Origin: Hydractinia symbiolongicarpus
Taxonomy: Eukaryota; Cnidaria; Hydrozoa; Anthoathecata; Hydractiniidae
DNA length: 64,000 nucleotides
Assembly: GCF_029227915.1 (NCBI RefSeq)
Contig: NC_079877.1
Span: 6,016,001-6,080,000, forward strand
Reading direction: 5' to 3'
Position numbers and translations under genes: made by a program. Positions 13,553 to 26,541 of the stretch are shown piece by piece (positions within the stretch are counted from its first letter, which is position 1; each line of letters opens with the position of its first letter). The notes beneath the pieces are model-generated. The model ran no database searches. It saw only the letters and a list, made by a program, of their open reading frames with translations, and was not told the origin of the DNA.

Positions 13553-15785
13553 CCCGAACGATTTTTTAAATTATTTTTTCACCACTAAAACGCATGAGAC
13601 TTGTAGTTTTCAAAAATGTTTTCATTTTTGATGAGACGCTGAATAAAAGAAGTTTAATCGCCTGCAAACGAAAACCTGCGATTTCCCGTAAATCTCGGAC
13701 TCGGCCCGTATAGTCAAAAGTATACAAAGAAAGTACCCAGGGAGTAAACTCATTTCCCAAACGATTTTTTAAATTATTATTTCACCACTAAAGCCCATGA
13801 GACTTGTAGTTTTTAAAAATGTTTTCATTTTTGATGAGACGCTGAATAAAAGAAGTTCAATCGCCGGCAAACGAAAACCCGCGATTTCCCGTAAATCCCG
13901 GAGTCGGCCCGTATAGTCAAAAGTATACAAGGAAAGTACCCAGTGAGTAAACTAATTTCCCGAACGAATTTTTAAATTATTTTTTCACCATTAAAACGCA
14001 TGAGACTTGTAGTTTTCAGAAATGTTTTCATTTTTGATGAGACGCTGAATAAAAGAAGTTTAATCGCCGGCAAACGAAAACCCGCAATTTCCCGTAAATC
14101 CCGGTCTCGGCCCGTATAGTCAAAAGTATACAAGGAAAGTACCCAGTGAGTAAACTCATTTCCCTAACGAATTTTTAAATTATTTTTTCACCACGAAAAC
14201 GCATGAGACTTGTAGTTTTCAAAAATGTTTTCATTTTTGATGAGACGCTGAATAAAAGAAGTTTAATCGCCGGCAAACGAAAACCTGCGATTTTCCGTAA
14301 ATCCCGGACTCGGCCCGTATAGTCAAAAGTATACAAAGAGAGTACCCAGGGTGTAAACTCACTTCCCGAACGATTTTTTAAATTATTTGGTTACCACTAA
14401 AACGCATGAGACTTGTAGTTTTCAAAAATGTTTTCATTTTTGATGAGACGCTGAATAAAAGAAGTTTAATCGCCTGCAAACGAAAACCTGCGATTTCCCG
14501 TAAATCCCGGACTCGGCCCGTATAGTCAAAAGTATGCAAAGAAAGTACCCAGGGAGTAAACTCATTTCCCAAATGATTTTTTAAATTATCATTTCACCAC
14601 TAAAGCCCATGAGACTTGTAGTTTTTAAAAATGTTTTCATTTTTGATGAGACGCTGAATAAAAGAAGTTTAATCGCCTACAAACGAAAACCCGCGATTTC
14701 CCGTAAATCCCGGACTCGGCCCGTATAGTCAAAAGTATACAAGGAAAGTACCCAGTGAGTAAACTCATTTCCCGAACGAATTTTTTAATTATTTTTTCAC
14801 CACTAAAACGCATGAGACTTGTAGTTTTCAGAAATGTTTTCATCTTTGATGAGACGCTTAATGAAAGTGGTTTAATCGCCGGCAAACGAAAATCCGCGAT
14901 TTCCCGTAAATCCCGGGCTTGGCCCGTATAGTCGAATGTATACAAAGAAAGTACCCTGTGAGTAAACACATTTCCCAAACGAATTTTTAAATTATTTTTT
15001 CACCACTAAAACGCATGAGACTTGTAGTTTTCAAAAATGTTTTCATTTTTGATGAGACGCTGAATAAAAGAAGTTTAATCGCCGGCAAACGAAAACCTGC
15101 GATTTTCCGTAAATCCCGGACTCGGCCCGTATAGTCAAAAGTATACAAAGAGAGTATCCAGGGTGTAAACTCACTTCCCGAACGATTTTTTAAATTATTT
15201 TTTCACCACTAAAACGCATGAGACTTGTAGTTTTCAAAAATGTTTTCATTTTTGATGAGACGCTGAATAAAAGAAGTTTAATCGCCTGCAAACGAAAACC
15301 TGCGATTTCCCGTAAATCCTGGACTCGGCCCGTATAGTCAAAAGTATACAAAGAAAGTACCCAGGGAGTAAACTCATTTCCCAAACGATTTTTTAAATTA
15401 TTATTTCACCACTAAAGCCCATGAGACTTGTAGTTTTTTAAAATGTTTTCATTATTGATGAGACGCTGAATAAAAGAAGTTTAATCGCCGGCAAACGAAA
15501 ACCCGCGATTTCCCGTAAATCCCGGACTCGGCCCGTATAGTCAAAAGTATACAAGGAAAGTACCCAGTGAGTAAACTCATTTCCCGAACGAATTTTTAAA
15601 TTATTTTTTCACCACTAAAACACATGAGACTTGGAGTTTTCAAGAATGTTTTCATTTTTGATGAGACGCTGAATAAAAGAAGTTTAATCGCCGGCAAACG
15701 AAAACCTGCGACTTTCTGTAAATCCCGGACTCGGCCCGTATAGTCGAATGTATACAAAGAAAGTACCCTGTGAGTAAACTCATTT

Positions 15786-17409
15786 CCCAAACGAATTTTT
15801 AAATTATTTTTTCACCACTAAAACGCATGAGACTTGTAGTTTTCAAAAATGTTTTCATTTTTGATGAGACGCTGAATAAAAGAAGTTTAATCGCCTGCAA
15901 ACGAAAACCTGCGATTTCCCGTAAATCTCGGACTCCGCCCGTATAGTCAAAAGTATACAAAGAAAGTACCCAGGGAGTAAACTCATTTCCCAAACGATTT
16001 TTTAAATTATTATTTCACCACTAAAGCCCATGAGACTTGTAGTTTTTAAAAATGTTTTCATTTTTGATGAGACGCTGAATAAAAGAAGTTCAATCGCCGG
16101 CAAACGAAAACCCGCGATTTCCCGTAAATCCCGGAGTCGGCCCGTATAGTCAAAAGTATACAAGGAAAGTACCCAGTGAGTAAACTAATTTCCCGAACGA
16201 ATTTTTAAATTATTTTTTCACCATTAAAACGCATGAGACTTGTAGTTTTCAGAAATGTTTTCATTTTTGATGAGACGCTGAATAAAAGAAGTTTAATCGC
16301 CGGCAAACGAAAACCCGCAATTTCCCGTAAATCCCGGTCTCGGCCCGTATAGTCAAAAGTATACAAGGAAAGTACCCAGTGAGTAAACTCATTTCCCTAA
16401 CGAATTTTTAAATTATTTTTTCACCACGAAAACGCATGAGACTTGTAGTTTTCAAAAATGTTTTCATTTTTGATGAGACGCTGAATAAAAGAAGTTTAAT
16501 CGCCGGCAAACGAAAACCTGCGATTTTCCGTAAATCCCGGACTCGGCCCGTATAGTCGAATGTATACAAAGAAAGTACCCTGTGAGTAAACTCATTTCCC
16601 AAACGAATTTTTAAATTATTTTTTCACCACTAAAACGCATGAGACTTGTAGTTTTCAAAAATGTTTTCATTTTTGATGAGACGCTGAATAAAAGAAGTTT
16701 AATCGCCTGCAAACGAAAACCTGCGATTTCCCGTAAATCTCGGACTCCGCCCGTATAGTCAAAAGTATACAAAGAAAGTACCCAGGGAGTAAACTCATTT
16801 CCCAAACGATTTTTTAAATTATTATTTCACCACTAAAGCCCATGAGACTTGTAGTTTTTAAAAATGTTTTCATTTTTGATGAGACGCTGAATAAAAGAAG
16901 TTCAATCGCCGGCAAACGAAAACCCGCGATTTCCCGTAAATCCCGGAGTCGGCCCGTATAGTCAAAAGTATACAAGGAAAGTACCCAGTGAGTAAACTAA
17001 TTTCCCGAACGAATTTTTAAATTATTTTTTCACCATTAAAACGCATGAGACTTGTAGTTTTCAGAAATGTTTTCATTTTTGATGAGACGCTGAATAAAAG
17101 AAGTTTAATCGCCGGCAAACGAAAACCCGCAATTTCCCGTAAATCCCGGTCTCGGCCCGTATAGTCAAAAGTATACAAGGAAAGTACCCAGTGAGTAAAC
17201 TCATTTCCCTAACGAATTTTTAAATTATTTTTTCACCACGAAAACGCATGAGACTTGTAGTTTTCAAAAATGTTTTCATTTTTGATGAGACGCTGAATAA
17301 AAGAAGTTTAATCGCCGGCAAACGAAAACCTGCGATTTTCCGTAAATCCCGGACTCGGCCCGTATAGTCAAAAGTATACAAAGAGAGTACCCAGGGTGTA
17401 AACTCACTT
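15786..17409. repeat. Two tandem 4-mer units (812 bp each): B-C-D'-F
   Basis: 15786-16597 and 16598-17409 are near-identical tetramers. Both contain B with ACTCCGCCCG, C with TTCAATCGCC and GGAGTCGG, D' with CACCATTAAAACGC, and F with CACCACGAAAACGC. The first unit ends in a chimeric F monomer (16395-16597) with a D-type tail, so the junction itself is visible. The near-identity indicates a recent event. Confidence 0.88.
16395..16597. repeat. Chimeric F/D monomer at a 4-mer duplication junction
   Basis: The left part matches the F variant at 17207 and 14162 (CCCTAACGAATTTTT, CACCACGAAAACGC, GCGATTTTCCG). The right part switches to the tail seen at 15583 (GTCGAATGTATAC, AAGAAAG, CCCTGTGAG). 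The switch lies within the shared stretch from GTAAATCCCGGACTCGG to GTATAGTC, about 16530-16555. This is what an in-register unequal crossover or conversion tract would leave. Confidence 0.82.
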
Positions 17410-17815
17410 CCCGAACGATTTTTTAAATTATTTGGTTACCACTAAAACGCATGAGACTTGTAGTTTTCAAAAATGTTTTCATTTTTGATGAGACGCTGAA
17501 TAAAAGAAGTTTAATCGCCTGCAAACGAAAACCTGCGATTTCCCGTAAATCCCGGACTCGGCCCGTATAGTCAAAAGTATGCAAAGAAAGTACCCAGGGA
17601 GTAAACTCATTTCCCAAATGATTTTTTAAATTATCATTTCACCACTAAAGCCCATGAGACTTGTAGTTTTTAAAATTGTTTTCATTTTTGATGAGACGCT
17701 GAATAAAAGAAGTTTAATCGCCTACAAACGAAAACCCGCGATTTCCCGTAAATCCCGGACTCGGCCCGTATAGTCAAAAGTATACAAGGAAAGTACCCAG
17801 TGAGTAAACTCATTT

Positions 17816-18018
17816 CCCGAACGAATTTTTTAATTATTTTTTCACCACTAAAACGCATGAGACTTGTAGTTTTCAGAAATGTTTTCATCTTTGATGAGAC
17901 GCTTAATGAAAGTGGTTTAATCGCCGGCAAACGAAAATCCGCGATTTCCCGTAAATCCCGGGCTTGGCCCGTATAGTCGAATGTATACAAAGAAAGTACC
18001 CAGGGAGTAAACTCATTT
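17816..18018. repeat. Chimeric D/B monomer at a 13-mer jump
   Basis: The body equals the D copy at 14771 (CATCTTTGATG, GAAAATCCGCG, GTCGAATG), but the tail reads AAGAAAGTACCCAGGGAG, the B tail of 15177. The following C copy (18019) shares TTATTGATGAG with 15380. The right side is thus offset by 2639 bp (13 monomers) and the left side by 3045 bp (15 monomers). The crossover falls in GTATACAAAGAAAGTACCC. Confidence 0.82.
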
Positions 18019-20860
18019 CCCAAACGATTTTTTAAATTATTATTTCACCACTAAAGCCCATGAGACTTGTAGTTTTTTAAAATGTTTTCATTATTGATGA
18101 GACGCTGAATAAAAGAAGTTTAATCGCCGGCAAACGAAAACCCGCGATTTCCCGTAAATCCCGGACTCGGCCCGTATAGTCAAAAGTATACAAGGAAAGT
18201 ACCCAGTGAGTAAACTCATTTCCCGAACGAATTTTTAAATTATTTTTTCACCACTAAAACGCATGAGACTTGGAGTTTTCAGAAATGTTTTCATTTTTGA
18301 TGAGACGCTTAATGAAAGTTGTTTAATCGCCGGCAAACGAAAACCCGCAATTTCCCGTAAATCCCGGGCTTGGCCCGTATAGTCGAATGTATACAAAGGA
18401 AGTACCCTGTGAGTAAACTCATTTCCAAAACGATTTTTTAAATTATCTTTTCGCCACTAAAACGCTTGAGACTTGTAGTTTTCAAAAATGTTTTCTTTTT
18501 TGATGAGACGCTAAATAAAAGAAGTTTAATCGCCGGCAAACCAAAACCCGCCATTTCTCGTAAATCCCGGTCTCGGCCCGTATATTCAAAAGTATACAAG
18601 AAAAGTACCCAGTGAGTAAACTCATTTCCCTAACGAATTTTTAAATTATTTTTTCACCACTAAAACGCATGAGACTTGTAGTTTTCAAAAATGTTTTCAT
18701 TTTTGATGAGACGCTGAATAAAAGAAGTTTAATCGCCGGCAAACGAAAACCTGCGATTTTCCGTAAATCCCGGACTCGGCCCGTATAGTCAAAAGTATAC
18801 AAAGAGAGTACCCAGGGTGTAAACTCACTTCCCGAACGATTTTTTAAATTATTTTTTCACCACTAAAACGCATGAGACTTGTAGTTTTCAAGAATGTTTT
18901 CATTTTTGATGAGACGCTGAATAAAAGAAGTTTAATCGCCGGCAAACAAAAACCTGCGATTTTCCGTAAATCCCGGACTCGGCCCGTATAGTCAAAAGTA
19001 TACAAAGAGAGTACCCAGGGTGTAAACTCACTTCCCGAACGATTTTTTAAATTATTTTTTCACCACTAAAACGCATGAGACTTGTAGTTTTTAAAAATGT
19101 TTTCATTTTTGATGAGACGCTGAATAAAAGAAGTTTAATCGCCTGCAAACGAAAACCTAGGATTTCCCGTAAATCTCGGACTCGGCCCGTATAGTCAAAA
19201 GTATACAAAGAAAGTACCCAGGGAGTAAACTCATTTCCCAAACGATTTTTTAAATTATTATTTCACCACTAAAGCCCATGAGACTTGTAGTTTTTAAAAA
19301 TGTTTTCATTTTTGATGAGACGCTGAATAAAAGAAGTTTAATCGCCGGCAAACGAAAACCCGCGATTTCCCGTAAATCCCGGAGTCGGCCCGTATAGTCA
19401 AAAGTATACAAGGAAAGTACCCAGTGAGTAAACTCATTTCCCGAACGAATTTTTAAATTATTTTTTCACCACTAAAACGCATGAGACTTGTAGTTTTCAG
19501 AAATGTTTTCATTTTTGATGAGACGCTGAATAAAAGAAGTTTAATCGCCGGCAAACGAAAACCCGCAATTTCCCGTAAATCCCGGTCTCGGCCCGTATAG
19601 TCAAAAGTATACAAAGAAAGTACCCAGTGAGTAAACTCATTTCCCTAACGAATTTTTAAATTATTTTTTTACCACGAAAACGCATGAGACTTGTAGTTTT
19701 CAAAAATGTTTTCATTTTTGATGAGACGCTGAATAAAAGAAGTTTAATCGCCGGCAAACGAAAACCTGCGATTTTCCGTAAATCCCGGACTCGGCCCGTA
19801 TAGTCAAAAGTATACAAAGAGAGTACCCAGGGTGTAAACTCACTTCCCGAACGATTTTTTAAATTATTTTGTTACCACTAAAACGCATGAGACTTGTAGT
19901 TTTCAAAAATGTTTTCATTTTTGATGAGACGCTGAATAAAAGAAGTTTAATCGCCTGCAAACGAAAACCTGCGATTTCCCGTAAATCCCTGACTCGGCCC
20001 GTATAGTCAAAAGTATACAAAGAAAGTACCCAGGGAGTAAACTCATTTCCCAAACGATTTTTTAAATTATCATTTCACCACTAAAGCCCATGAGACTTGT
20101 AGTTTTTAAAAATGTTTTCATTTTTGATGAGACGCTGAATAAAAGAAGTTTAATCGCCGGCAAACGAAAACCCGCGATTTCCCGTAAATCCCGGACTCGG
20201 CCCGTATAGTCAAAAGTATACAAGGAAAGTACCCAGTGAGTAAACTCATTTCCCGAACGAATTTTTAAATTATTTTTTCACCACTAAAACGCATGAGACT
20301 TGTAGTTTTCAGAAATGTTTTCATCTTTGATGAGACGCTTAATGAAAGTGGTTTAATCGCCGGCAAACGAAAACCCGCGATTTCCTGTAAATCCCGGGCT
20401 TGGCCCGTATAGTCGAATGTATACAAAGAAAGCACCCTGTGAGTAAACTCATTTCCCAAACGAATTTTTAAATTATTTTTTCACCACTAAAACGCATGAG
20501 ACTTGTAGTTTTCAAAAATGTTTTCATTTTTGATGAGACGCTGAATAAAAGAAGTTTAATCGCCGGCAAACGAAAACCTGCGATTTTCCGTAAATCCCGG
20601 ACTAGGCCCGTATAGTCAAAAGTATACAAAGAGAGTATCCAGGGTGTAAACTCACTTCCCGAACGATTTTTTAAATTATTTTTTCACCACTAAAACGCAT
20701 GAGACTTGTAGTTATCAAAAATGTTTTCATTTTTGATAAGACGTTGAATAAAAGAAGTTTAATCGCCTGCAAACAAACACCTGCGATTTCCCGTAAATCC
20801 CGGACTCGGCCCGTATAGTCAAAAGTATACAAAGAAAGTACCCAGGGAGTAAACTCATTT

Positions 20861-21063
20861 CCCAAACGATTTTTTAAATTATTATTTCACCACTAAAGCC
20901 CATGAGACTTGTAGTTTTCAAAAATGTTTTCATTTTTGATGAGACGCTGAATAAAAGATGTTTAATCGCCGGCAAACGAAAACCTGCGATTTTCCGTAAA
21001 TCCCGGACTCGGCCCGTATAGTCAAAAGTATACAAAGAGAGTACCCAGGGTGTAAACTCACTT
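20861..21063. repeat. Chimeric C/A monomer
   Basis: The first 50 bases are C-type (CCCAAACG, AATTATTATTTCACC, CTAAAGCCCATGAG). From the dyad on it is A-type (TTTTCAAAAATG, CCTGCGATTTTCCG, AAGAGAG, GGGTGTAAACTCAC). The switch lies in the invariant GAGACTTGTAGTTTT stretch. Confidence 0.78.
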
Positions 21064-21671
21064 CCCGAACGATTTTTTAAATTATTTTTTCACCACTAAA
21101 ACGCATGAGACTTGTAGTTTTCAAGAATGTTTTCATTTTTGATGATACGCTGAATAAAAGAAGTTTAATCGCCGGCAAACGAAAACCTGCGATTTTCCGT
21201 AAATCCCGGACTCGGCCCGTATAGTCAAAAGTATACAAAGAGAGTATCCAGGGTGTAAACTCACTTCCGAACGATTTTTTAAATTATTTTTTCACCACTA
21301 AAACGCATGAGACTTGTAGTTTTCAAAAATGTTTTCATTTTTGATGAGACGCTGAATAAAAGAAGTTTAATCGGCTGCAAACGAAAACCTGCGATTTCCC
21401 GTAAATCCCGGACTCGGCCCGTATAGTCAAAAGTATACAAAGAAAGTACCCAGGGAGTAAACTCATTTCCCAAACGATTTTTTAAATTGTTATTTCACCA
21501 CTAAAGCCCATGAGACTTGTAGTTTTTTAAAATGTTTTCATTTTTGATGAGACGCTGAATAAAAGAAGTTTAATCGCCGGCAAACGAAAACCCGCGATTT
21601 CCCGTAAATCCCGGACTCGGCCCGTATAGTCAAAAGTATACAAGGAAAGTACCCAGTGAGTAAACTCACTT

Positions 21672-21874
21672 CCCGAACGAATTTTTAAATTATTTTTTCA
21701 CCACTAAAACGCATGAGACTTGTAGTTTTCAGAAATGTTTTCATTTTTGATGAGACGCTTAATGAAAGTTGTTTAATCGCCGGCAAACGAAAACCCGCGA
21801 TTTCCCGTAAATCCCGGGCTTGGCCCGTATAGTCGAATGTATACAAAGAAAGTACCCTGTGAGTAAACTCAATT
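21672..21874. repeat. Representative subfamily D monomer
   Basis: Subfamily D has GAACGAATTTTT, CAGAAATG in the dyad, CGCTTAATGAAAGTTG (or GTGG) instead of CGCTGAATAAAAGAAG, ATCCCGGGCTTGGCCCG, GTCGAATGTATAC and the tail CCCTGTGAG. It lacks the AATAAA hexamer present in most other subfamilies and gains a CCCGGG palindrome. A frequent hybrid keeps CGCTTAATG but has the C-type tail GTCAAAAG with CAGTGAG. It is the most divergent common subfamily. Confidence 0.85.
21815..21827. other. GC dyad in D monomers, one example
   Basis: CGGGC and GCCCG flank TTG, a perfect 5-bp-arm inverted repeat found in D and H monomers. In A, B and C copies the corresponding CGGACTCGGCCCG is only partly symmetric. 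Just downstream, GTATA and TATAC flank eight bases in nearly all subfamilies. The combination gives D and H copies more potential secondary structure than the others. Confidence 0.6.
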
Positions 21875-22280
21875 CCAAAACGATTTTTTAAATTATCTTT
21901 TCACCACTAAAACGCTTGAGACTTGTAGTTTTCAAAAATGTTTTCATTTTTGATGAGACGCTAAATAAAAGAAGTTTAATCGCCGGCAAACGAAAACCTG
22001 CGATTTTTCGTAAATCCCGGACTCAGCCCGTATAGTCAAAAGTATACAAAGAGAGTATCCAGGGTGTAAACTCACTTCCCGAACGATTTTTTAAATTATT
22101 TTTTCACCACTAAAACGCATGAGACTTGTAGTTATCAAAAATGTTTTCATTTTTGATGAGACGCTGAATAAAAGAAGTTTAATCGCCTGCAAACGAAAAT
22201 CTGCGATTTCCCGTAAATCCCGGACTCGGCCCGTATAGTCAAAAGTATACAAAGAAAGTACCCAGGGAGTAAACTCATTT

Positions 22281-22686
22281 CCCAAACGATTTTTTAAATT
22301 ATTATTTCACCACTAAAGCCCATGAGACTTGTAGTTTTTTAAAATGTTTTCATTTTTGATGAGACGCTGAATAAAAGAAGTTTAATCGCCGGCAAACGAA
22401 AACCCGCGATTTCCCGTAAATCCCGGACTCGGCCCGTATAGCCATAAGTATACAAGGAAAGTACCCAGCGAGTAAACTCACTTCCCGAACGAATTTTTAA
22501 ATTATTTTTTCACCACTAAAACGCATGAGACTTGTAGTTTTTTAAAATGTTTTCATTTTTGATGAGACGCTGAATAAAAGAAGTTTAATCGCCGGCAAAC
22601 GAAAACCCGCGATTTCCCGTAAATCCCGGACTCGGCCCGTATAGCCATAAGTATACAAGGAAAGTACCCAGCGAGTAAACTCACTT
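22281..22686. repeat. Single-monomer duplication with C/D chimera (2 copies)
   Basis: The private marker GTATAGCCATAAG and the tail CAGCGAGTAAACTCAC occur twice exactly 203 bp apart (about 22438 and 22641). The second copy (22484-22686) has a D-type head (GAACGAATTTTT, CTAAAACGCATGAG) joined to the C-type body (TTTTTTAAAATG). The join is again in GAGACTTGTAGTTTT, so the duplication arose by a one-monomer slip between a C and a D copy. Confidence 0.82.
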
Positions 22687-24106
22687 CCCGAACGAATTTT
22701 TAAATTATTTTTTCACCACTAAAACGCATGAGACTTGTAGTTTTCAGGAATGTTTTCATTTTTGATGAGACGCTTAATGAAAGTTGTTTAATCGCCGGCA
22801 AACGAAAACCCGCGATTTCCCGTAAATCCCGGACTCGGCCCGTATAGTCAAAAGTATACAAGGAAAGTACCCAGTGAGTAAACTCATTTCCCTAACGAAT
22901 TTTAAAATTATTTTTTCACCACTAAAACGCATGAGACTTGTAGTTTTCAAAAATGTTTTTATTTTTGATGAGACGCTGAATAAAAGAAGTTTAATCGCCG
23001 GCAAACGAAAACCTGCGATTTTCTGTAAATCCCGGACTCGGCCCGTATAGTCAAAAGTATACAAAGAGAGTACCCAGGGTGTAAACTCACTTCCCGAACG
23101 ATTTTTTAAATTATTTTTTCACCACTAAAACGCATGAGACTTGTAGTTTTCAAGAATGTTTTCATTTTTGATGAGACGCTGAATAAAAGAAGTTTAATCG
23201 CCGGCAAACGAAAACCCGCGATTTTCCGTAAATCCCGGACTCGGCCCGTATAGTCAAAAGTATACAAAGAGAGTACCCAGGGTGTAAACTCACTTCCCGA
23301 ACGATTTTTTAAATTGTTTTTTTACCACTAAAACGCATGAGACTTGTAGTTTTCAAGAATGTTTTCATTTTTGATGAGACGCTGAATAAAAGAGGTTTAA
23401 TCGCCGGCAAACGAAAACCTGCGATTTTCCGTAAATCCCGGACTCGGCCCGTATAGTCAAAAGTATACAAAGAGAGTATCCAGGGTGTAAACTCACTTCC
23501 GAACGATTTTTTAAATTATTTTTTCACCACTAAAACGCATAAGACTTGTAGTTTTCAAAAATGTTCTCATTTTTGATGAGACGCTGAATAAAAGAAGTTT
23601 AATCGGCTGCAAACGAAAACCTGCGATTTCCCGTAAATCCCGGACTCGGCCCGTATAGTCAAAAGTATACAAAGAAAGTACCCAGGGAGTAAACTCATTT
23701 CCCAAACGATTTTTTAAATTGTTATTTCACCACTAAAGCCCATGAGACTTGTAGTTTTTTAAAATGTTTTCATTTTTGATGAGACGCTGAATAAAAGAAG
23801 TTTAATCGCCGGCAAACGAAAACCCGCGATTTCCCGTAAATCCCGGACACGGCCCGTATAGTCAAAAGTATACAAGGAAAGTACCCAGCGAGTAAACTCA
23901 CTTCCCGAACGAATTTTTAAATTATTTTTTCACCACTAAAACGCATGAGACTTGTAGTTTTCAGAAATGTTTTCATTTTTGATGAGACGCTTAATGAAAG
24001 TTGTTTAATCGCCGGCAAACGAAAACCCGCGATTTCCCGTAAATCCCGGGCTTGGCCCGTATAGTCGAATATATACAAAGAAAGTACCCTGTGAGTAAAC
24101 TCATTT

Positions 24107-25526
24107 CCAAAACGATTTTTTAAATTATTATTTCACCACTAAAGCCCATGAGACTTGTAGTTTTTTAAAATGCTTTCATTTTTGTTGAGACGCTGAATAA
24201 AAGAAGTTTAATCGCCTGCAAACGAAAACCTGCGATTTCCCGTAAATCCTGGACTCGGCCCGTATAGTCAAAAGTATACAAAGAAAGTACCCAGGGAGTA
24301 AACTCATTTCCCAAACGATTTTTTAAATTATTATTTCACCACTAAAGCCCATGAGACTTGTAGTTTTTTAAAATGTTTTCATTTTTGATGAGACGCTGAA
24401 TAAAAGAAGTTTAATCGCCGGCAAACGAAAACCCGCGATTTCCCGTAAATCCTGGACTCGGCCCGTATAGTCATAAGTATACAAGGAAAGTACCCAGCGA
24501 GTAAACTCACTTCCCGAACGATTTTTTAAATTATTTTTTCACCACTAAAACGCATAAGACTTGTAGTTTTCAAAAATGTTTTCATTTTTGATGAGACGCT
24601 GAATAAAAGAAGTTTAATCGCCGGCAAATGAAAACCCGCGATTTCCGTAAATCCCGGGCTTGGCCCGTATAGTCAAAAGTATACAAAGATAGTACCCAGG
24701 GAGTAAACTCATTTCCCGAACGATTTTTTAATTCATTTTTTCACCACTAAAACGCATGAGACTTGTAGTTTTCAAAAATGTTTTCATTTTTGATGAGACG
24801 CTGAATAAAAGAAGTTTAATCGCCGGCAAACGAAAACCTGCGATTTCCCGTAAATCCCGGACTCGGCCCGTCTAGTCAAAAGTATACAAAGAAAGTACCC
24901 AGGGAGTAAACTAATTTCCCAAACGATTTTTTAAATTATTATTTCACCACTAAAGCCCATGAGACTTGTAGTTTTTAAAAATGTTTTCATTTTTGATGAG
25001 ACGCTGAATAAAAGAAGTTTAATCGCCGGCAAACGAATACCCGCGATTTCCCGTAAATCCCGGACTCGGCCCGTATAGTCAAAAGTATACAAAGAAAGTA
25101 CCCAGGGAGTAAACTCATTTCCCAAACGATTTTTCAAATTTATATTTTACCACTAAAGCCCATGAGACTTGTAGTTTTTAAAAATGTTTTCATTTTTGAT
25201 GAGACGCTGACTAAAAGAAGTTTAATCGCCTGCAAACGAAAACCTGCGATTTCCCGTAAATCCCGGACTCGGCCCGTATAGTCAAAAGTATACAAAGAAA
25301 GTACCCAGGGAGTAAACTCATTTCCCAAACGATTTTTTAAATTATTATTTCACCACTAAAGCCCATGAGACTGGTAGTTTTTTAAAATGTTTTCATTTTT
25401 CTTGAGACGCTGAATAAAAGAAGTTTAATCGCCTGCAAACGAAAACCTGCGATTTCCCGTAAATCCCGGACTCGGCCCGTATAGTCAAAAGTATACAAAG
25501 AAAGTACCCAGGGAGTAAACTCATTT
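24107..25526. repeat. 7-mer cassette, copy 1 (1420 bp)
   Basis: Ordered members are: B-like with TTTTTGTTGAG and ATGCTTTC; C with GTCATAAG and CAGCGAG; a copy with CGCATAAGAC and the one-base deletion GATTTCCGTAAATC; a copy with TTTTTTAATTCATTTTTTC and CCCGTCTAGTC; C with GAATACCCGCG; C*; and a B-like copy. The same order recurs at 26542 and 29789. The first base context (CCAAAACG) shows that its left edge was joined to the end of a D copy. Confidence 0.88.
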
Positions 25527-26541
25527 CCCAAACGATTTTTTAAATTATTATTTCACCACTAAAGCCCATGAGACTTGTAGTTTTTTAAAATGTTTTCATT
25601 TTTGATGAGACGCTGAATAAAAGAAGTTTAATCGCCGGCAAACGAATACCCGCGATTTCCCGTAAATCCCGGACTCGGCCCGTATAGTCAAAAGTATACA
25701 AAGAAAGTACCCAGGGAGTAAACTCATTTCCCAAACGATTTTTTAAATTATTATTTCACCACTAAAGCCCATGAGACTGGTAGTTTTTTAAAATGTTTTC
25801 ATTTTTCTTGAGACGCTGAATAAAAGAAGTTTAATCGCCTGCAAACGAAAACCTGCGATTTCCCGTAAATCCCGGACTCGGCCCGTATAGTCAAAAGTAT
25901 ACAAAGAAAGTACCCAGGGAGTAAACTAATTTCCCAAACGATTTTTTAAATTATTATTTCACCACTAAAGCCCATGAGACTTGTAGTTTTTAAAAATGTT
26001 TTCATTTTTGATGAGACGCTGAATAAAAGAAGTTTAATCGCCGGCAAACGAATACCCGCGATTTCCCGTAAATCCCGGACTCGGCCCGTATAGTCAAAAG
26101 TATACAAAGAAAGTACCCAGGGAGTAAACTCATTTCCCAAACGATTTTTCAAATTTATATTTTACCACTAAAGCCCATGAGACTTGTAGTTTTTAAAAAT
26201 GTTTTCATTTTTGATGAGACGCTGACTAAAAGAAGTTTAATCGCCTGCAAACGAAAACCCGCGATTTCCCGTAAATCCCGGACTCGGCCCGTATAGTCAA
26301 AAGTATACAAGGAAAGTACCCAGTGAGTAAACTCACTTCCCGAACGAATTTTTAAATTATTTTTTCACCACTAAAACGCATGAGACTTGTAGTTTTCAGA
26401 AATGTTTTTATTTTTGATGAGACGCTTAATGAAAGTTGTTTAATCGCCGGCAAACGAAAACCCGCGATTTCCCGTAAATCCCGGACTCGGCCCGTCTAGT
26501 CAAAAGTATACAAAGAAAGTACCCAGGGAGTAAACTAATTT

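Larger units (their letters stand above)
13553..18018. repeat. Domain with 15-monomer (3045-bp) duplication
   Basis: Copies 13756-14973 recur at 16801-18018 with an offset of exactly 3045 bp (15 monomers). Shared markers are AGTTCAATCGCC in C, CACCATTAAAACGC (13986 and 17031), CACCACGAAAACGC, ATTTGGTTACCAC (about 14387 and 17432), AAGTATGCAAAG, ATCGCCTACAAACG and CATCTTTGATG. The marker TTCAATCGCC also appears at 16192-offset copies because of an internal 4-mer duplication. The right end is a recombinant D/B monomer at 17816-18018. Confidence 0.88.
18019..24106. repeat. Domain of short C-D-E-F-A-B runs
   Basis: The run C-D-E-F-A-B is intact at 18019-19236. It is then followed by shortened versions such as C-D'-F-A (19237-20048), C-D-A-B (20049-20860) and C-D-E/A-B (21469-22280). 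One-base deletion CACTTCCGAACG (CCC reduced to CC) marks the B copies at 21267 and 23499 and reappears at 35472. A single-monomer duplication lies at 22281-22686. No non-satellite sequence is present. Confidence 0.82.
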
